Positions 11,029 to 22,413 of a stretch of DNA of 64,000 bases are shown here, in pieces. The notes beneath the pieces are model-generated. The model was not told where the DNA came from. It did not search any database and saw nothing but the letters and a program-made list of their open reading frames with translations. The DNA is from Trichosphaerium sp. ATCC 40318. Taxonomy: Eukaryota; Discosea; Flabellinia; Trichosidae. The first letter of the stretch is position 1. Every line of letters starts with the position of its first letter. The DNA lies in NCBI GenBank assembly GCA_038496445.1, contig JALMLS010000061.1, positions 1-64,000 of the forward strand, in the 5' to 3' direction. Position numbers and translations under genes: made by a program.

Positions 11029-13093
11029 TTATCTCCTATCTCTTGTAACAGCATCACCGTTCTGATGCCATTCTTTACATTTAGCTACTTCCATTCCATC
11101 TCTAAACTTGTATTCACGATATAACTGACCATTCTTATACCATTCTTTACATACACCGTCTTCTTGTCCTTCGTTGAAGAAATAGTGAGAGCTTAAACTT
11201 CCATTTTGATACCACTCTTTACTTTCACCTTCTTCTTTACCTTCGTTATAAAAATAGTGGTGATGAATTTGACCATCATTAAACCACTCCTTGTGCTCAC
11301 CTTCGCGTTTACCATCCTTATAAAAACAGTGTATGTACAATAAACCATTATCATGCCACTCTTTTACTTCACCTTCATACTCACCATCCTTGAAAAAACA
11401 TTGAAACTTTAATTCTCCGTTTTGATACCAACCTTTAGCTTCGCCTTCTTTCTTTCCGTTTATGAAACATATCTGGGACTCTACTACTCCATTTTTATGA
11501 AACTCCTTCCATTCACCTTCCATTTTACCACCTTTAAAGTGATGGAGGGACTTTAGTGAGCCGTCGAAATGCCACTGTTTGCATTCACCTTCTTCCTTTC
11601 CATCTTTGAAAACATATTGACTTCGTAGTTCTCCGTTCTCATGCCACTCGTTCATTTCACCTTCTTTCTTACCATCTGTGTAACAACCTTGTTTTCGCAA
11701 CTTTCCATTGTTATACCATTTCTTGAGTTCACCGTCTCTCATGCCATCCTTGTAACAACTCTGTAATTCCAATTGACCATTGTTGTGCCATTTTTTAAAG
11801 TACTCTTTACTGCCATTGAAATACTCTTGTGTATGTAACTGTCCATTATGGTACCACGTTTTAACTTCACCTTCTTTCCTTCCAACCTTTATGAAACTGT
11901 GTAATTTCAACTGACCGTTTTCATACCACTCTTTAATGTCACCTTCTTTCTTACCATCTATGAAACAGTGTTGTAAATGTATCTGTCCATTCTTGTGCCA
12001 TTTTTTAAAGTCACCTTCTTTCTTTCCGCCTTTGAAAGTTCCTTGTGTTTGTAACTGTCCGTTATCGTACCACTTTTTATAATCACCTTCTTTCTTGCCA
12101 TCTTTGTAATGACTTTGAACTCCTAGCTTACCATTCTCATAAAACGTTTTATTTTCACCTTCTAACTTACCACCCTTGTAAAAACTTTGTTTTTCTATTT
12201 GTCCGTTCATGTGCCACTTACTAAACTCGCCTTCTTCCAAACCGTTCTTATAGAATCCCAGAGAATATAGCTGACCACTGTCACTGTCATACCATTTCTT
12301 AGCTTCACCTTCCTTCTTACCATTCTTGAAAAATTCTTTCTTCTCTAATCGCCCACTCTTAAACCACCTCTTTGATTCGCCTTCTTTAATACCATCTTTT
12401 ACATTACCTTGGAATTCAAGCTTACCGTTTGAATACCACCCTCTTACTTCGCCTTGCTTCTTCCTATCTTTAAACCACCACTTGAACTGTAGTTGACCGT
12501 TGGAATGCCATCTTTGAAAAAGATCTTGTCCTTCTTTATTTGCATTCTTGGTAACTCTTGACTTCAACTTTCCTTTCCCATACCACTCTTCTATCTTTTC
12601 TTTCTTTTCTCGCTTCTTTTGCTTCTCTTGCTTCTCTTGCTTCTCTTGCGACTTTTCTCCATTATCAACGAGGCCACCCTTGTTCAGATTTTGAGTATTG
12701 AGCTTGTTGCTGACTTTTTCTGGCTTCTATTGTAATGGTCAATACAAGAATGTTGGAATAGCGTTGTTTTGTGTTGCGTCAAATCGTGTGTACCGTTCTT
12801 ACCTTTACAATTTGTTCAATAGCAGCGTTAGTTGAGAAAAACCTGACAGGTATTTTCAATGCCGTTTTACGCCGATTTTGATGGGAATATTCGCGTTCCG
12901 AGCGAAATAACGCTGTTTTAACAGAATGGTACCTGACATGACGTGTATAATGTATGTTTTGTTGCGCTAGCGCCGTTGTAGCCCTTTTGGGAGCGAAAGA
13001 AGCTGTTTGATGTGCATGGAATCGGGAAACCAACAATACCGCTAAACAGCTTTTATTACAACGAAGTCTGCTTATTGACGCACGGTGGAACAT
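11029..13093 (-). CDS. 22-copy MORN-variant repeat protein with mitochondrial-type leader
   Basis: There are two exons. Exon 1 (12803-13093, 97 residues) starts MFHRASISRLRCNK. It is rich in Arg, Ser and Ala, poor in acidic residues, and ends near RFFSTNAAIEQIVK, a typical matrix-targeting layout with an R-F-F-S-T cleavage-like site. The intron 12727-12802 starts GTAAGAACG and ends TAG, keeping phase 0. Exon 2 encodes a Lys/Gln/Glu linker and then 22 repeats of about 23 residues of the form kEWyxNGqLxxxxxfkdGkkeGe, ending at the TAA near 11029. This is the MORN_2/YwqK-type repeat, common in bacteria (Fusobacterium and others) and some protists, and distinct from the eukaryotic MORN repeat of junctophilins. 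Its role is unknown. Total length is about 662 residues. Mitochondrial location is inference from the leader. Confidence 0.85.
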
Positions 13094-13412
13094 CTAAAAG
13101 AGCGTACGACCTGTGTACCGATTATTCGCGTGACTGTTTTAACTTATTCCACCTGCAATTAAGTGGGAACAACACTATTGTCCGCATTTCAGTTGTGTAG
13201 CACGGCACTATATCCATAACTGTTCTTAAAAACAGTTAATATTCGGTCGAGAAGAACGAAACTTGAAAATCACGTGACAGGGCGAGAAGATGACGCAATA
13301 CCTTCATCAAAAATTACTTGATTTCACAGACTATTCACGTGTTGGTTTATTACGCGCAAGATCATAAACTAATTAACCACATACTTAAAGCAACAGCTCT
13401 TCACACATCGTC
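13094..13412. promoter_or_regulatory. Divergent promoter region with two CACGTG boxes
   Basis: This is 319 bp between the start codons of the MORN-variant gene (minus) and the small basic protein (plus). CACGTG occurs at 13271-13276 (inside TCACGTGA) and at 13335-13340. CACGTG is the E-box bound by bHLH factors such as fungal Cbf1. The regulatory role is inference, because the same hexamer also occurs at many intronic sites in this window. Confidence 0.3.
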
Positions 13413-13901
13413 ATGGGAAAAAGAAAACAAACTGTTGAAGTCAAACTCCTCAATCGTCTCAAAAGACAACTTCGAGCTGAAGGCAAAACTGACAAACCAA
13501 AAGAATGTGAAATATCAAAGAGATTTATTGTATACATTAACTACGAGAAGGCAAAGAAACCGCACAAGAGACCAAAAAAGAACACTACTGGTTTCACTTG
13601 TTTGACCATATACGAGCCAAGAAGTACAACAATCTTCGTCATTGCAACCAAGAAGCTTAAAGGTAAAAACAAGCACAAAAAAGCGTTTGAGACTGCTGTG
13701 AACAAAGGTCTTGTGAGAGAAGATACAAAACGTTGGCAAAGGAGTGGATGGGGTATCAAAAAAGACGGAACTTATGATTGGAGATGTGCTGAATATAACC
13801 CAAGTGATGAAACAAACAAAGACCCAAAAAATAAGCATGCTATTTTAACAACGTGGGAGAAACATGTTGTAAATGAATGTTTTGGGGAGAGTTTATGTTA
13901 A
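13413..13901 (+). CDS. Small basic protein of unknown function
   Basis: This single-exon frame of 162 residues starts MGKRKQTVEVKLLNRLKRQL. It is rich in Lys and Arg, with a possible nuclear signal around KKPHKRPKK. A tryptophan-rich C-terminal half contains RWQRSGWGIKKDGTYDWRC. I do not recognise the family. The frame is closed by TAA at 13899-13901 after ECFGESLC. The ATG sits just downstream of the divergent promoter region. The Trp/Gly/Lys pattern could suit a nucleic-acid-binding fold, but I cannot show it. Confidence 0.6.
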   Translation: MGKRKQTVEVKLLNRLKRQLRAEGKTDKPKECEISKRFIVYINYEKAKKPHKRPKKNTTGFTCLTIYEPRSTTIFVIATKKLKGKNKHKKAFETAVNKGLVREDTKRWQRSGWGIKKDGTYDWRCAEYNPSDETNKDPKNKHAILTTWEKHVVNECFGESLC

Positions 13902-14611
13902 CACTAACATACCTCCATCGATAATAATTGCACTATGTACATAGTAACCAATAAATAATTTCTCCGCATAACTGTTACTTATTGTTGAATTAATTTAGTT
14001 TGGTATTGAACTGTAGAAATCCACATGTCGATTATAGTACTTTATAGTTGCATCCACCTTTGCTTCTATAACAAACAACTACTTACTCGTACAATGCCTA
14101 GTTTCGTGATAAATTGAACGGAACTTTAGTGGTGTTTAGGAAATAAACTGCGGTATTCGATCCACCGCTTTTTTTTTGGTAATAGCTTTTATGACGTCAT
14201 AGAGTCATGTTGAATAATCACTTAAAACATTCCCACCCATGTACTCGAGACCATTTATCGTATTATTGCTATGACTAGAACTAATTGAGACCTTACCAAG
14301 TTCAGAAACAAAGAATCTATAAACTACAAAACGTCATGTGTGGCGATACATTCCGGGCTCAAAAGCGTGGTGATACGATTTCCGAATGTCTCCCTTTATT
14401 TTCTCTTCAAAACACGTGATGACTCTTGTATGGCGTAAAACGCGTATTTGATATCTAAGGTTGATGTATCTCGCGTTATAATTAATATTTGTGCTACGTG
14501 GATTAGCGGGTGTATCACGTGAACTTTTTTTTGGGGATAAGGCAAACATTCAACTAAGCTCCAGAAAAAAAGCATGAATCTATCACACATAATTAACAAG
14601 TACATACAACA
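13902..14611. other. Intergenic region
   Basis: No convincing coding signal on either strand. CACGTG occurs near 14413 and near 14516. It presumably holds the terminator of the small basic gene and the promoter of the PRM1-like gene. Confidence 0.35.
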
Positions 14612-17600
14612 ATGACTGACTCTAATGGTATCACTGCCAGCGGTAATTGGAACACTGATGGGAACGCAGATCTCGTTGTACGCAAAGAACAAAGTGTAAA
14701 GAAAGCCAAAATCTCATTATTATTGTTTAGAACAGAGAAACAGTATCGTATACTGAAGACCCACAAGATCATTTACGTAAGTTATTCTTACGTTATATAA
14801 AACCCAACAAGCCTAGGGATGAGCAAGTTTCTTCGACAGGATAAAAAATCACCGTTGAGTGTTAGACGGTCTAAGAAGTTGCAAGCCTCAAAACGAGCAA
14901 AAGCAAATAAAAACGAGAGTTCGGCGACTAGCAAGTCTCCATTGTCTCCAAGGTAACTCCCATTGCTAAGCTTTTAAATTAATGTGCTGTTAAGAATAAA
15001 AACTACAACTCAAGTCGATAAAGAAATACCACAAGCGTTAGAGATACAAGATGAAGCACGCTCTCTTCTTAATTCGAAAAAAGGCTTAAAAAAATCAAAG
15101 AAGTTACTTAAAAAGTCTGCAAAAAAATCAACTGTATCGGTACGAGACTAGCGTGCAAATTTCGCCCTTGTTCTAAAGCTTAAATAGACAGAAACTAAAA
15201 CAAAAGAACAAGAGATAAAGATGAAATCACCAAAAAGAAGAAAAGTATGACAAACATAACTTGTTGTTTAAGATCACGTGATTCTTATTTTTCCTTAGCC
15301 TCCAATTCCGCCTCCAAGAACAATTTACGATGATCACTCAGAAGAGATGAAGAAGAACAAGCGCAAAAAACCTGATCTACCTTCTGTGCCTCAAAGAACG
15401 TACATTAACAAACCTCAACAGATAGCAGCTCCTGCAATACCTCCAAGAACGTATGCCAACGAAAACCAAACCGTATCCGAAGTACCTCCAGAACCTAACG
15501 TTGATAAAATGAACGGATACTCACAACAATATAAATCCAAGCAAGGCATTACACCAAAGAAAAAGACAAAATTCGCTTCTCAATTAAAACCTAAATTCTT
15601 GGGAGCAAAAACAAGTGCTTGCAGGGTTTTCTGGCATGTTTATATTGCCATGTTACTAACCATACTGTACGCTAAACCATGTTGTGACGTTTTAAGTCTA
15701 ATCCACATACACTAGGGTATCATGTCTCTTGTTTCTCAACAACTTTTCAAACACAGCTGCAGCAACAAAGTTGTATATTAAAAATCAATGCGCAGATCTT
15801 GAAGTCATCTCAACAAACGTTGCAAACATTCACGTGACACTAGCAAAAACATCAAATGCATTCATAGAGGAAGCACTAAAAAGCGGAGCGACAGTTGGTT
15901 TAGACTTATCATTGAAAGGTGTTTTTGTGGCAGTTGACGTACGACAATAACTCGTTAAGATAGTCCTTACCCGTTTCTAGGTTGGTATTTTTATGCTTTC
16001 TTCTAAGCTGAGAGTGCTGCTATGTGGTTACGATGGTATGGTTAGCCTATTTAATCCAATGTACGTATTACTGACATATATACCGATGCAGCTAACCTTG
16101 AAATAGCACTGAGCTTCTGGAGAAAGCACAAGATACATTTAAGAGAACAGGTGCTAAGATTAAAGATGCGCTTGGGTTCAAGCGATCATTGGAACAACTT
16201 AGCGATGCTGACAGAGATGCTATTCTTCAAGAAGTTTCGGATGAGCTAGATACTTCATCAATTGAACTAGAACAACAAGCAAACGCTACAATAAACATCA
16301 CTGGGCTAACAAATATCGGGTTCAATGAGAGCGAACTATCTCTTTCAAACGGAACAGCTGACTCTGTACGCTATTCCGGCACTCTAATCATGCTTACTCT
16401 TATAGGGACTTAATCTTCCTACGGCTGACGTAATACAAGAGGCTTTGAGAGACTTCATAAAAGGATTACTTGACGATCTACTGACAGAAGAAGTAGAAAC
16501 AATAAAGTACGTGAAAAAAAAAAGAACGAAGTCAAAATCTTATTGTTCACCAAGGGAGAATGTAAGAAATGCATCAATAGCCACGTTCCCAATACCCGTA
16601 TACAACGAGATTAAGTTTTGTAATCGGCTAAACTTCAAACCTTATGATGCTGCTGTGACTATTATAAAGCTGATGTCTATTGGCGTAGTAGTATTGATCA
16701 TTGTTGCTATTGGCATTACATGGGTGGGTCTGTACAACGCTCATAAAGTCAAAATTTGGGTAACAAATCTCAAGAGAGTTAAGAAAGTATCTAACCGGCC
16801 ACCGTACGTTCATACCCTTGACTTAGTGCGACGGATTAATGTCTTTCTTTTAGTAAAACACCAGAAGAAGCACCAACTATGTGGCTTCTTGAATTTGTTA
16901 TGTGGAAACCAGCTATTGCTATCATCTTGGTTTCTCTTTTGACAATCATTGTATTCCATGCTTACCTTGCTGGCATCAATGTAGCATCAACCGAAATCAA
17001 TAAGTGGGTTGAAACTGAAGTAAGCGATTTTGGAAGTGGTATTGTGTCTGAAGTGAACTCCCTAATCAACGACACAAATGATATATTTCAAGTGAACTTC
17101 ACAAACGTAAGTCCTTTTTAGTTGCCTCGTAAGTGGTGTATTCTTAATAAGTTTTATAGGCTCTAACACAGAGTAAAGATTCCTTAAATGAAGCTTTTGC
17201 ATCAGCAGACAGGGCGCTGAATAAGCTGGCGGATAGAATCGAAAACTTAAAAGAGTACGTCTTCAATATTCTTGTATTTGAAAGCGCTTACGTTTTTCTC
17301 TATAGAGACCTTGTAGACGAACTTGGGAAATTCATTACAACGTTTATTGCAAATATTCTAACTGAACTTATCTCTTGTCTCCTGTTTCTTGATGACATTG
17401 TTTTTGTGTTGAGGTAATCAAAACAAGTTTCCCAATTTTTTCTTACTTTCTTAAAGAGGAATTGGTCCAATTCTTGCTGCTATTCCTGACTCTATAATAC
17501 CTTCTTCAATAACACTCCCTGAAGTACCTACAATAAGCAACGTGGTTGTTGATAGTTTCGTGGATAGAATACGTATGTTTGCTTTAGTCGAAGATATCAT

Positions 17601-17794
17601 CTCTAACTTCTTCAATAGAACTTTATGTTGATGAATTTGTTGCCAACGAAACAGCATCTGTTACAGCTCAACTGCTTTTTGATTATATAATATTAGTCTA
17701 TGGATTATTCATTATCATTGTTGGCATAGTAGGATGGATTCATTTCAAGCGAAGCTCTAAAACAGTCACAATGATGGGTAGTGATAATGTATAA
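14612..17794 (+). CDS. PRM1-like four-pass plasma-membrane protein
   Basis: The N-terminus is long, cytoplasmic-type, Lys-rich and proline-rich (PPIPPPRTIYDD, VPQRTYIN, IPPRTYAN). Transmembrane segment 1 is near 15630-15760 (VFWHVYIAMLLTIL). A large loop with Cys and N-glycosylation sites follows (QCADLEVISTN; NATINITGL). Two close membrane segments come next (IKLMSIGVVVLIIVAIGI; AIAIILVSLLTIIVFHAYL). A second large loop with NFTN and NETAS sites leads to a fourth segment (LFDYIILVYGLFIIIVGIVG) and a short tail KTVTMMGSDNV. This 1-loop-2-loop-1 layout is that of fungal Prm1, which helps plasma-membrane fusion in mating. Prominin or tweety-type topology is the alternative. The start at 14612 assumes an intron 14643-14816; otherwise the ATG at 14819 (MSKFLRQDKK) is the start. 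Confidence 0.58.
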
Positions 17795-17857
17795 AAAAAG
17801 TAAAAATTGTAAATAAACATTGTTAGTAATTGAAATCACACAATGTTTGGTTGTTTA

Positions 17858-18967
17858 TTAGCTTTGTCCAGTTTGAATTACATTTTCCACGTTTTTTCTT
17901 CTGCTGGCCCAATTGTACGGATAAATACGTTCACGCCATGATGGAATGATCAATGTCAATACCAATATCGCAATCACAAGTAATATAACAAGCACAGTGA
18001 TGACCGCTACAGGTATTATAGGAAAATCAGAACCACCATCTGGTTGAGATGAACAAGATGAAGAAAACAAAATAACTAACTTTCCACGTGTATCTACAGC
18101 AGGTCATTTTAAGGAAAAGCTATAACTTTTGTTTTTCTATCAAGTGTCACTTACTTTCTGTAAAGCATGAGTTGATATTGTCTATAAGCGAGATGTTTTG
18201 TTGGTCAACGACACAATCATCTCTGAAGTTAAACAATGGCAGCATATCGATTTTCTGGAACAGCAACTTAATATTTACAAAACCCAAAGAACTCACGTAC
18301 TTGAACAGCGTTTGTATCAATCGTCACATTCTCGTTGAAAGTAGGACATCCTCCAATTGATATTGAAGACTTTGAATCGACCACAATCACTGTATTCTTT
18401 AGAAACACAACATCTCCTGAGATCAATTAATTAAATTGGTTTGTGAATGTATGTTTTGTACCTGGTGCCGTGTAATTAATCCCTACAACAGAGAACGGGT
18501 TTCTTATGATTATTGGACCAACACAATTAATTAGGGCAGACCTATTACAAGGAAGATCATTGAATCCTAATTCAAATCAATACATTACAACAAACAAAAA
18601 TTAAAATACCATTTTGGCGCATTACAAGACACCTCTCTTGTAAATTAAAAGCTACAAACGTAGGCTCTCCTGTTAGGAAATGCATTTTCAGAAACTGATG
18701 CGAAGTCCCATTGCTGCCAGACATAAATAAATCTGTGTCAAAGAAAGTTTTACCACTACTCTGCCATGTGAGTGATGATAGTGCATCCTCACAAACATTA
18801 CAATCAGTGTCATTTTGTTGACAACTCAAACACAATTTAGGGTTATAATCAGTTGTTTGGTTACGTCGCGCATTAACCCACAGGGTGCCCGTTGAGTTCG
18901 CATTTTGTTTCCAAAATACGTAGTCTTCAACAGTAAGTATTTCCGGGAGTGTTTGGCCACTAAACAA
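17858..18967 (-). CDS. Single-pass Cys-containing surface protein
   Basis: The ectodomain contains a small Cys cluster (CLSCQQNDTDCNVCEDAL) and further Cys residues (LPCNRSALINCVGP; IGGCPTFNENVT; DDCVVDQQN; INSCFT). It has several N-glycosylation sites. A transmembrane helix follows (IIPVAVITVLVILLVIAILV) with a short basic tail ending VIQTGQS (stop near 17858). Exons join through GTATTTT, GTACAAAAC, GTACGTGAG and GTAAGTGAC introns with phase kept. Upstream of the Met at 18967 the same frame reads ASFLFLYLFSG, which looks like a signal-peptide core, so the true first exon probably lies between 18970 and 19070. I could not fix it. No known family is recognised. The Cys cluster loosely recalls PSI-type knots. 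Confidence 0.65.
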
Positions 18968-19352
18968 GTATAAGAATAAGAAGGATGCTAATCACGTGCG
19001 TTTGTTCGCAATAATTAGTAGCGTCAGTAAAATTACCAACACTAGACGTATGGACCATAGGTAAGCTTGTATGTACGAGCAAAACAGCCAAATACCAACG
19101 CAAATGAAACATGGTTCTACAATGTGCACTTAGTACCACGAACCTCTAGTAGTAAAATTGAAGGTACAATGAGGCGTAAACAAGTAGACTTAATTTTGTA
19201 CAAATTGTTTAGAAACTTCACTTGCTTCCTTAAACAAGTTGTGAATTATCTATGACTTATTCGTGCGAAAAAATTCTTCTTGGATTGTGTTGAAGTTATT
19301 GTACTGCGTTACAGAATATCTATTGTAGGGTATGTAGTATTTAGTAATACAC

Positions 19353-19480
19353 TGTTCTTAAAGAGGAGTTGGTCAAATTCTTGCTGACTCTGTAATAATA
19401 CCTTCTTCTATAACACTCCCTGAAGTACCTACAACATTAAACCATAGTTGTTGGTAGTTTTGTGGATAGAATACTTGTTT
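19353..19480 (+). pseudogene. Remnant of the PRM1-like gene 3' part
   Basis: About 130 nt closely resembles 17439-17572 of the PRM1-like gene, from 'ttcttaaagagg' to 'gtggatagaatac'. It includes an internal deletion and a stop. The flanking exons and the last membrane segment are missing. It is the left end of duplication unit 2. Confidence 0.75.
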
Positions 19481-19634
19481 GATTCATGTCAACTAGCATG
19501 CAAGTAATTGAAGTCACAGTATTATAACTTGTCGGCAGCTATAGCAAACCAGGCTATGAAGTTAATGAAATAGAATTAGTGCGATTTAGAATTGTTTATT
19601 GTTAGCATTGTATGGTTTGAACCATGTTGTTGTG

Positions 19635-20687
19635 TTATCTTTTGGCCCAATTGTATGGATAAATACGTTCACGCCATGATGGAATGATCAATGTCAATAC
19701 CAATATCATAATCACAAGTAATATAACAAGCACAGTGATGACCGCTACAGGTATTATAGGAAAATCAGAACCACCACCTGGTTGAGATGAACAAGATGAA
19801 GAAAACAAAATAACTAACTTTCCACGTGTATCTACAACAGGTTAGCAAAGAAAGATAATATGAGTTCCTAACAAGTCTTAGTCACTTACTTGGTTGAAAG
19901 CATGAGTTGATGTTGTCTATAAGTGATACGTTTTGTTTGTCAACGACACAATCATCTCTGAAGTTAAACAATGGCAGCGAATTGATTTTCTTGAAGGACA
20001 TTATTAGTTTAACTACAGCTAATGAAAGCAATGCTGCTTACTTGAACAGCATTTGTATCAACCATTACATTCTCGTTGAAAGTAGGACATCCTCCAATTG
20101 ATATCGAAGAGTTTGAATCAACCACAATCACTGTATTCTTTAGAAACACAACATCTCCTGAGATCAATTAATTAAATTGGTTTGTGAATGTGTATGTCTT
20201 TGTACCTGTGCCGTGTAATTAATCCCTACAACAGAGAACGTGTTTTGTAGGATGATTGAACCAACACAATTAATTCGAGAAGACCTGTTACAAGGAAAAT
20301 CATTGAATCCTAATCAAATCAATACATTACAACAAACAAAATTATACTACCATCAGCGCGCATCTCAAGACACCTCTCTTGTAATCCAGAACCCCTAAAT
20401 GAAGGTTCTCCTTTGTTAAAGTACATGTTCAGAAACGTATGCACATTCCCAGTGGCATTAGACAGAAATAAATCTGTTTCTAAGAAAGACTTGCCACTAC
20501 TCTGCCACGTGAATGTTGATAGTGCATCCTCACAAACATCACAATTAGTATCACTTTGTTGACAACGATTACACAAGTCCTGGTCATAATCAGGTGTTTG
20601 GTTACGTCGCGCATTAACCCACACGTTGCCCATTATCGCGGTTGCTTTCCAAAATTCGAAGTCTGCGACATTTAGTATTTCCGGCAT
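19635..20687 (-). pseudogene. Decayed copy of the 17858-18967 surface protein gene
   Basis: The ectodomain exon is open and clearly homologous (MPEILNVADFEFWK; NRCQQSDTNCDVCEDAL). Three things argue against function. First, about 240 nt corresponding to the leader exon region upstream of the intact copy is deleted, so no signal peptide is visible. Second, one base is missing at the exon end near 20207 (ACGGCACAG here, ACGGCACCAG in the intact copy), which leads to a stop in the next exon. Third, the tail ends early (NWAKR then TAA at 19635). The 5' end lies only about 75 nt from the divergent F-box gene. Confidence 0.7.
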
Positions 20688-20762
20688 TAGTTGGCCACTA
20701 AACCACTTGCTTCCTTAAGCAAAGTTGTGAATTGCTGGACATTGACTTATTTCTGTAAAATC

Positions 20763-21863
20763 ATGGCACAGCTGCCACCAGAGGTAAAGAAAAAGTCAGC
20801 TGCCGTTGTATACTGCTGCAATTTAACAATTTCTAGCTGTTAGAGCACGTATTTTCCTATTTAGCACAAGATATCTCTGTTTTAAGTCCTATTTCGAATA
20901 CAAGTCGCTACTGGCATGACATTGCAAAGAATATCATAATCAGAAGGCTACAACTAGTGCTTGTATTAATAACCGATTCTGAGTCTCGAATTTATGTTGT
21001 AAACGGCTCTAAAGGTTCATCTGCTATCCAGCTATTGCATACGGTTAACAAGAAACAAAAATGTAAGCAAAAGGGATGGCCTTACTGCTACGGCAGTTCA
21101 AGAGTAAGTTACTAAAGTTAGACAGCGTATTAACGCACAAAGCTGCGTGGTATCCGTATACGAATGGAGAGGAGACACAATTACTTCCTACTCATAACGA
21201 AGATTTACAAAGAAGTTTGTGGCAGGTACGACTGAATACAAAATCACGTGATTTGTTTTTAGTCTGTAAGATGGTCAGCTAATTAAGCTGTTTTAAGATT
21301 TCCAAGTGGTCATGTGGTACCTTTATCAGCTTGCCCAATAGGCTGTGATAATATTGAATCGAGTTTGGATACATCTATTCATTGCAGTATAAATTGTACC
21401 ATTGAATCTTCTTTAGAAGAAGTGCTTACAAAAATATCTGGCAAGTTTTCTTTCTTGCCTGTATTTGAAGAACGCTCCATGCTTTGTGAATACTTTAAGT
21501 ATGTAACTCTTTATTGACATTGGTACTTGTTTAAATGACATGCTTATTTCATTAGGCGAATTGCATATCAACCTGAAACAGTTACTTGTGGAATAAAAGA
21601 AACGGAAGATGCTTTACAACAATGCAAAGTTAAGACTCTTTTAGTTTCATCTCATTTGTTCAAACAAGATCAGAGTTCTACACGTATGTAGGTTCTCCTA
21701 GTACTCTTCTAATATTGTATAATTAGAACCTTGCGAGGCAGGTATTCAGAGATTACTAGCTTATAATAGTGGCAAACATAGACTTGTAACAGTGTCAGAA
21801 TCAACTTGTTCAGGTCGAATGTTTAATCAAGGCTTTGGAGTTGGTGCAATACTGTTTGATTAA
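20763..21863 (+). CDS. F-box protein with C-terminal eRF1/Pelota-type domain
   Basis: Exon 1 (MAQLPPE) joins across an intron to HVFSYLAQDISVLSPI then SRYWHDIA, a good F-box. The F-box binds Skp1 in SCF ubiquitin ligases. The C-terminal third reads RSMLCEYFKRIA, VTCGIKETEDALQQCKVKTL, LLVSSHLFK and finally SESTCSGRMFNQGFGVGA-ILFD. This follows the eRF1 domain 3 pattern (yF.ei ... fGv.dt..AL..gaVe.Llv ... GGIgaiLRy). The middle (LVLITDSESRIYVVNGSKG) could be a diverged eRF1 domain 2. No GGQ or NIKS motif is visible, so termination activity is not expected. The combination suggests a ribosome- or release-factor-linked ubiquitin adaptor, which is inference. The exact joins near 21060-21110 and 21230-21310 are uncertain. 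Confidence 0.55.
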
Positions 21864-22092
21864 TCTTCATACTTTTATTTATTGTAATAAATTGCGCATT
21901 CTCACGTACTACAACCAATATCATACTATAGATTAGCGGATATCTGGCCAAGTGTTACTGGAGTATTTCTCTAGCTAGGCATCAATGTACTAACCTGTTT
22001 GTTTGTCTATAAGGAGAATGTTATTTCTTAGCATCAGCGGCATCGTGCTTAAATGGACCAGATTTGTAAAAGGATTTGAACGCATGACACCA

Positions 22093-22390
22093 TCAAGAAC
22101 TAATTCTTATTCCTTTTTTTGGCATGTCATCTTCTATCGTAATTGAATCAACACCCTCTAATGCCATAGCACCTTTATATGTCACAGCGGTGTGACCTAA
22201 CAGTATCGTATTAACTCCAGAGTGTCTTAGATTGATAAAATGAGTTACTGAACGGCATGGACATGTCAAGGCAGTGACAGGAGCAGTTGAGGTATTACAA
22301 ATAGAGTAGAATTGTTCGAAAAGGATCTTTTTGATAGCTTTAAATATAAGACTTTTGCTTGTTTGATCGTAACAAATAAATCTTAGTAAA
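22093..22390 (-). pseudogene. Fragment of an F-box/LRR (GVHTI-type) protein
   Basis: A minus-strand frame ending at 22093 contains HSGVNTILLGHTAVTYKGAM followed by ALEGVDSITIED. This matches the repeat unit of the F-box/LRR genes at 45853 and 54563 (GVHTIdL..t.VTdeGvkAL.GV). Only about two repeats remain, with no F-box and no start codon. A divergent 3' exon of an unseen gene is an alternative. Confidence 0.4.
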
Positions 22391-22413
22391 GTACAAGTTG
22401 AAGTTTATTATTT

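Larger units (their letters stand above)
17440..20757. repeat. Tandem segmental duplication
   Basis: Unit 1 (about 17440-19262) contains the last third of the PRM1-like gene, the minus-strand surface gene and its upstream DNA. Unit 2 (about 19353-20757) repeats this order. Matching anchors are 'ataacactccctgaagtacc' in both PRM1 parts, 'aaatacgttcacgccatgat' in both tails, and 'cacttgcttccttaa' upstream of both. Unit 2 has lost internal parts and carries disabling changes. Confidence 0.8.

Noticed and set aside
11029-13093. MORN-variant array read as part of a bacterial toxin-antitoxin system or a contaminating bacterial contig
   Set aside because: The gene has a spliceosomal-type intron and a eukaryotic-type leader. 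No partner gene is adjacent, and neighbours share the same intron style.
13515-13838. Minus-strand 107-residue hydrophobic frame
   Set aside because: Antisense of the Lys-rich small basic protein gene; Lys codons read as Phe and Leu on the other strand.
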